A stretch of 64,000 nucleotides of DNA, from positions 1-64,000 of the forward strand of contig JAGCVI010000022.1 in the NCBI GenBank assembly GCA_017962445.1, in the 5' to 3' direction. Of the stretch, positions 61,441-64,000 are shown piece after piece (within the stretch, counting starts at the first letter, position 1; each line of letters opens with the position of its first letter). Both the position numbers and the translations under genes were made by a program. The notes below the pieces were generated by a model. It ran no database searches. It was given only the letters and a program-made list of their open reading frames with translations, and had not been told where the DNA came from. This stretch comes from Bacteroidales bacterium (GTDB taxonomy: Bacteria; Bacteroidota; Bacteroidia; Bacteroidales; P3).

Positions 61441-62004
61441 CTATTTTACAAGGTGTACATTCAATTCACACCGGAAATCATAACAGCTTTTCAACTCTTC
61501 AATAGATATTGAGTCCTTGTTGAAAGATAGATACAATATAGATTTGTTTTTGGCATCAGACGATAAGTAGTAGCCTTCCACACCGCCAACTCCGCCACAG
61601 CCCACACATGTTTCAGAATCTTCGTCTACAAATAAATAGCCGTTGGCATACAATAGTATATAATTTCCGTTTGGACCAATGACCTTATACCATGAATCAC
61701 CGTCCAATTTATATATTTCGCCGTCTTGTTCGTAATACTCGCCTTCATCATACCACTCCCATTTGCATTTGTCAATCAGTTCCTGCCATTGTTTTGCGGA
61801 GGGCAAGTTTTTTTTGTAGGATTCGACAGCCTCTTTGAAGGTATAAGTATTCTCTTCTGAACAGCATTTCCAGATGGTGCCGCTGGGTAGTCCAAGATCG
61901 ACGTAGCCTTTGGTCCCAAGCTTTTGTTTTGTGGATTCAGTGGGTTGTGACTGAACGTACAATACCGTAAAACACAGTATGCAGCAAAGGATTATTCTTT
62001 TCAT
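61441..62004 (-). CDS. Secreted protein with FISUMP-type (YVDLGLPSG) domain
   Basis: A 187-residue exported protein. MKRIILCCILCFTVLYVQSQ is a signal peptide, fixing the start at 62004. KGYVDLGLPSGTIWKCCSEE is the hallmark of a domain found in many secreted Bacteroidota proteins of unknown role; LPSAKQWQELIDKCKWEW and GYYLSSD are further parts of the same domain. No lipobox. It ends at the base of the shared terminator. Confidence 0.78.
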   Translation of the reverse strand: MKRIILCCILCFTVLYVQSQPTESTKQKLGTKGYVDLGLPSGTIWKCCSEENTYTFKEAVESYKKNLPSAKQWQELIDKCKWEWYDEGEYYEQDGEIYKLDGDSWYKVIGPNGNYILLYANGYLFVDEDSETCVGCGGVGGVEGYYLSSDAKNKSILYLSFNKDSISIEELKSCYDFRCELNVHLVK

Positions 62005-62090
62005 TGTATAATTTATTTTGGTTGTTATGTATAAAAATGCCCTCAGCTGGATTGCAGATGAGGGCATGATTCTTTTGTAATGATGCGCAA

Positions 62091-62468
62091 TTAGGCACCG
62101 ATTTTTGCCTTATAGGCAGCAGCGTCAAGCAGATTGTTGACATCGGCGGCATTGGCGGGTTTGAACTTGATGATCCAGCCTTCGCCGTAGGGATCGTTGT
62201 TGATTGAAGAAGCGTCCTCGAGGGCGGTGTTGAACTCAATAACCTCGCCGGTGCAGGGCATCAGCAGGTCGGCAACGGTCTTGACGGCCTCGATTGAACC
62301 GAAAGCTTCGCCTGCATTGATGGTGTCGCCTTCGCAGTCAACATCGACAAAAACGATGTCGCCTAATTCGTGCTGTGCATAGTCGGTAATACCAACGACA
62401 GCGATGTCACCTTCCATTCTTACCCATTCGTCATCCTGGGTGTACTTGAGATTTTCGGGAATGTTCAT
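62091..62468 (-). CDS. gcvH: Glycine cleavage system H protein
   Basis: A 125-residue lipoyl carrier that shuttles the methylamine group between the P, T and L proteins of glycine cleavage. The lipoyl lysine is Lys63 in [31 protein letters not shown] and [14 protein letters not shown] are the flanking conserved segments. Length is standard. Genes for the partner proteins are not in this window. Confidence 0.96.
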   Translation of the reverse strand: MNIPENLKYTQDDEWVRMEGDIAVVGITDYAQHELGDIVFVDVDCEGDTINAGEAFGSIEAVKTVADLLMPCTGEVIEFNTALEDASSINNDPYGEGWIIKFKPANAADVNNLLDAAAYKAKIGA

Positions 62469-62629
62469 TGTTTTCTATTTTATTGTAAATAATTAATTAT
62501 TAAGTTTGTTCTCTGATTGTCAGCGTAATATTTTTGTTTGCGTAATATTGGCCACATTTTTTGAGATTTCAAAAATACACTTTTTCATCTGTTTGGCAAA
62601 ATTTTTTTTCGGGTGTTAATATTTTTTTA

Positions 62630-62777
62630 TATCTTTGCGTCATAATAGAGGGTCGGAATCAAGACCTTTTATCTCTCCAAAAATTTTAAAAACAACAGGT
62701 TATGCTAATGGTCCTGTTTTCAGGCTAAAGCAAAAACCCATCTCTTTAAGAACAATCTTATATTTTAAAACTACTTA
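62630..62777 (+). promoter_or_regulatory. rho promoter and leader
   Basis: A -7 element TATCTTTG at 62630-62637 predicts a leader of about 135 bases before rho. The leader has a hairpin AACAGG/CCTGTT (62694-62699 with 62713-62718) followed by four T. The rest of 62469-62777 has no gene. Confidence 0.5.
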
Positions 62778-64000
62778 ATGTATAGTAAATCTGAACTGTC
62801 TACCAAGGCTCAAATAGAGCTGATAGATATTGCTAAGGAGCTTGGTGTGTCGCGTGCATCAAGGCTCGATTCCCAGGAACTTATATATAGAATCCTTGAC
62901 CTCCAGGCCCAGAATCCGAGCAAAGAGGATGTCCGTATGGAGGAACAGAACCGTTTGAAACAACGTCGCACAAGACTGAAACCAGTGCCTGTGGCCGAGT
63001 CGAACGTTAAGAACCTGCAGATGCGCAAGCAGCAAGAACAGTCGCGTGTTCAACAGCAAAACGAGAAAAACAACAATATGGAAGATATACATCAGGAACC
63101 GACATTCAACATGAATATAAAAGATGTAGAGATACCGGTTGTGCCTGAAGTGCCCGAGGTTTTGAAACCACAGACCTATTTCAGCCGCACACCGAGAGAA
63201 GTGACCGAAACCGAAAACAAGGTCCAGACACCCGAAATTCAGGCTACCGAGACTGTCGCTAATGCAAAGCCCGACGATGTCCAGAACACAACGAAACGCC
63301 GTCGCGGTCGTCCTCCACGCAAAAACAAGGAGGCAAGTCCTGCACCTGCTGCCGAAACGGTGAAGGACGAGACTGTAGAGCCACAAGCCCCGCGCCAGCA
63401 GAACGAACAGAACGCTGCAGAAGCAAAAAACAACGATCAGCAAAAGAACATGAAACGCCGTGGCCGCAAGCCTAAAAACCAGTCTATGGATGGCCAGGCG
63501 GAGCAGATGAGTCCAATGCCCGAAGTGGAGAAGGATGAAACTCCCGAACCGAAAGAGACTCCCAAACCTATGGCATTACAGGGTAATGCCCCCGTCCAGC
63601 AACCTGCAGTAGAGGAGAAGAAGCAGGCTTTCGTTCCGGTGCCAGGCGTGAACTACTACAAGAAGCCTAACGGCATGGTAAACCAGAGCCAGAATCAGAA
63701 TCAGAACCCGAATCGCAGACACGAGTTTCCATACGAAATCAACGGATTTGTGGAAGCTGAGGGTGTGCTTGAGTTGTCGCCAGACGGCTTCGGTTTTCTC
63801 CGTTCGTCAGACTATAACTATCTTGCTTCGCCCGACGATATCTTTGTGTCGCAGCAGCAGATCCGCACCTATGGTCTGAAGGCAGGCGACACGGTGCGTT
63901 GCACCATCCGTCCGCCGCGCGACGTGGAAAAATATTTTCCAATGGTCAAGATTCAGCGCATAAACGGTCTGGCTCCCGAAGAGATTCGCGACCGTGTGCC
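62778..64000 (+). CDS. rho: Transcription termination factor Rho (5' part)
   Basis: The gene runs off the right edge; 407 codons are visible. Residues 1 to about 50 form the Rho N-terminal helical domain (ELSTKAQIELIDIAKELGVS). A long low-complexity insertion rich in Gln, Pro, Lys and Arg, with a KRRRGRPPRKNK basic patch, spans about 55 to 310, typical of Bacteroidota Rho. Then the RNA-binding cold-shock domain starts: ELSPDGFGFLRSSDYNYLAS, DIFVSQQQIRTYGLKAGD and EKYFPMVKIQRINGL. The ATPase motor lies beyond the window. Rho is a hexameric RNA helicase that ends transcription of untranslated RNA. Confidence 0.95.
   Translation, partial: MYSKSELSTKAQIELIDIAKELGVSRASRLDSQELIYRILDLQAQNPSKEDVRMEEQNRLKQRRTRLKPVPVAESNVKNLQMRKQQEQSRVQQQNEKNNNMEDIHQEPTFNMNIKDVEIPVVPEVPEVLKPQTYFSRTPREVTETENKVQTPEIQATETVANAKPDDVQNTTKRRRGRPPRKNKEASPAPAAETVKDETVEPQAPRQQNEQNAAEAKNNDQQKNMKRRGRKPKNQSMDGQAEQMSPMPEVEKDETPEPKETPKPMALQGNAPVQQPAVEEKKQAFVPVPGVNYYKKPNGMVNQSQNQNQNPNRRHEFPYEINGFVEAEGVLELSPDGFGFLRSSDYNYLASPDDIFVSQQQIRTYGLKAGDTVRCTIRPPRDVEKYFPMVKIQRINGLAPEEIRDRV

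Overview
The window looks like a chromosomal segment of a Bacteroidales bacterium (phylum Bacteroidota), probably from a gut or rumen lineage. Signs of this are the promoters built as TTTG, about 19 bp, then TAnnTTTG, the weak use of Shine-Dalgarno sites, many lipoproteins with a Cys lipobox, a Rho factor with a long low-complexity N-terminal extension, and Bacteroidota-typical families (DUF6266-like protein, YVDLGLPSG lipoproteins, basic-tailed S4 pseudouridine synthase).

Layout. 1-26.4 kb is mostly core genome: YraN, an aldose-epimerase-like protein, a large degenerate pyruvate phosphate dikinase homologue, an S41 peptidase with an outer-membrane barrel, a coiled-coil lipoprotein, a fused MurL-MurD enzyme followed by M20 and C69 peptidases, acyl- and acetyltransferases, glnS, a membrane glycosyltransferase, pheT and a pseudouridine synthase. 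26.5-34.2 kb is a complete type II-C CRISPR system: a tracrRNA on the minus strand, cas9, cas1, cas2, and an array of 23 intact 48-nt repeats plus one degenerate end repeat. 34.2-43.0 kb holds gene debris, an orphan HigA antitoxin, a Tyr/Ser-rich repeat protein, topB, a YggS-like PLP protein, YitT, rpe, a RlmI-like methyltransferase, folE and two lineage-specific genes. 43.6-50.8 kb is a complete type V-A system: cas12a, cas4, cas1, cas2, and an array of 19 36-nt repeats, each part preceded by its own promoter. 50.8-52.6 kb contains broken defence or accessory genes (Vsr fragment, DUF4143 ATPase fragment) and an unknown coiled-coil protein. 53-64 kb returns to core functions (ftcD, def, ruvX, tRNA-Met, ilvE, gcvH, rho), interrupted by a lipoprotein with an apparently permuted von Willebrand A domain and by a gene-poor stretch with a long inverted repeat.

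How parts fit together. The two CRISPR systems are independent. Each has its own nuclease, adaptation genes, array and guide-processing logic (tracrRNA for Cas9; self-processing repeat hairpin for Cas12a), and they lie about 9 kb apart, separated mainly by housekeeping genes. The Cas9 tracrRNA is read away from cas9, and the array repeats are in the minus-strand orientation needed to pair with it, so the array is convergent with the cas genes and both sides can use one bidirectional terminator.

The points most worth checking are the coexistence of Cas9 and Cas12a, the tracrRNA lying antisense to the likely cas9 leader, the end repeat merged with the 3' end of a gene remnant, the MurL-MurD fusion, the PPDK-like protein without a PEP barrel, and the permuted vWA lipoprotein. 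All family assignments come from reading motifs by eye; no database search was run.
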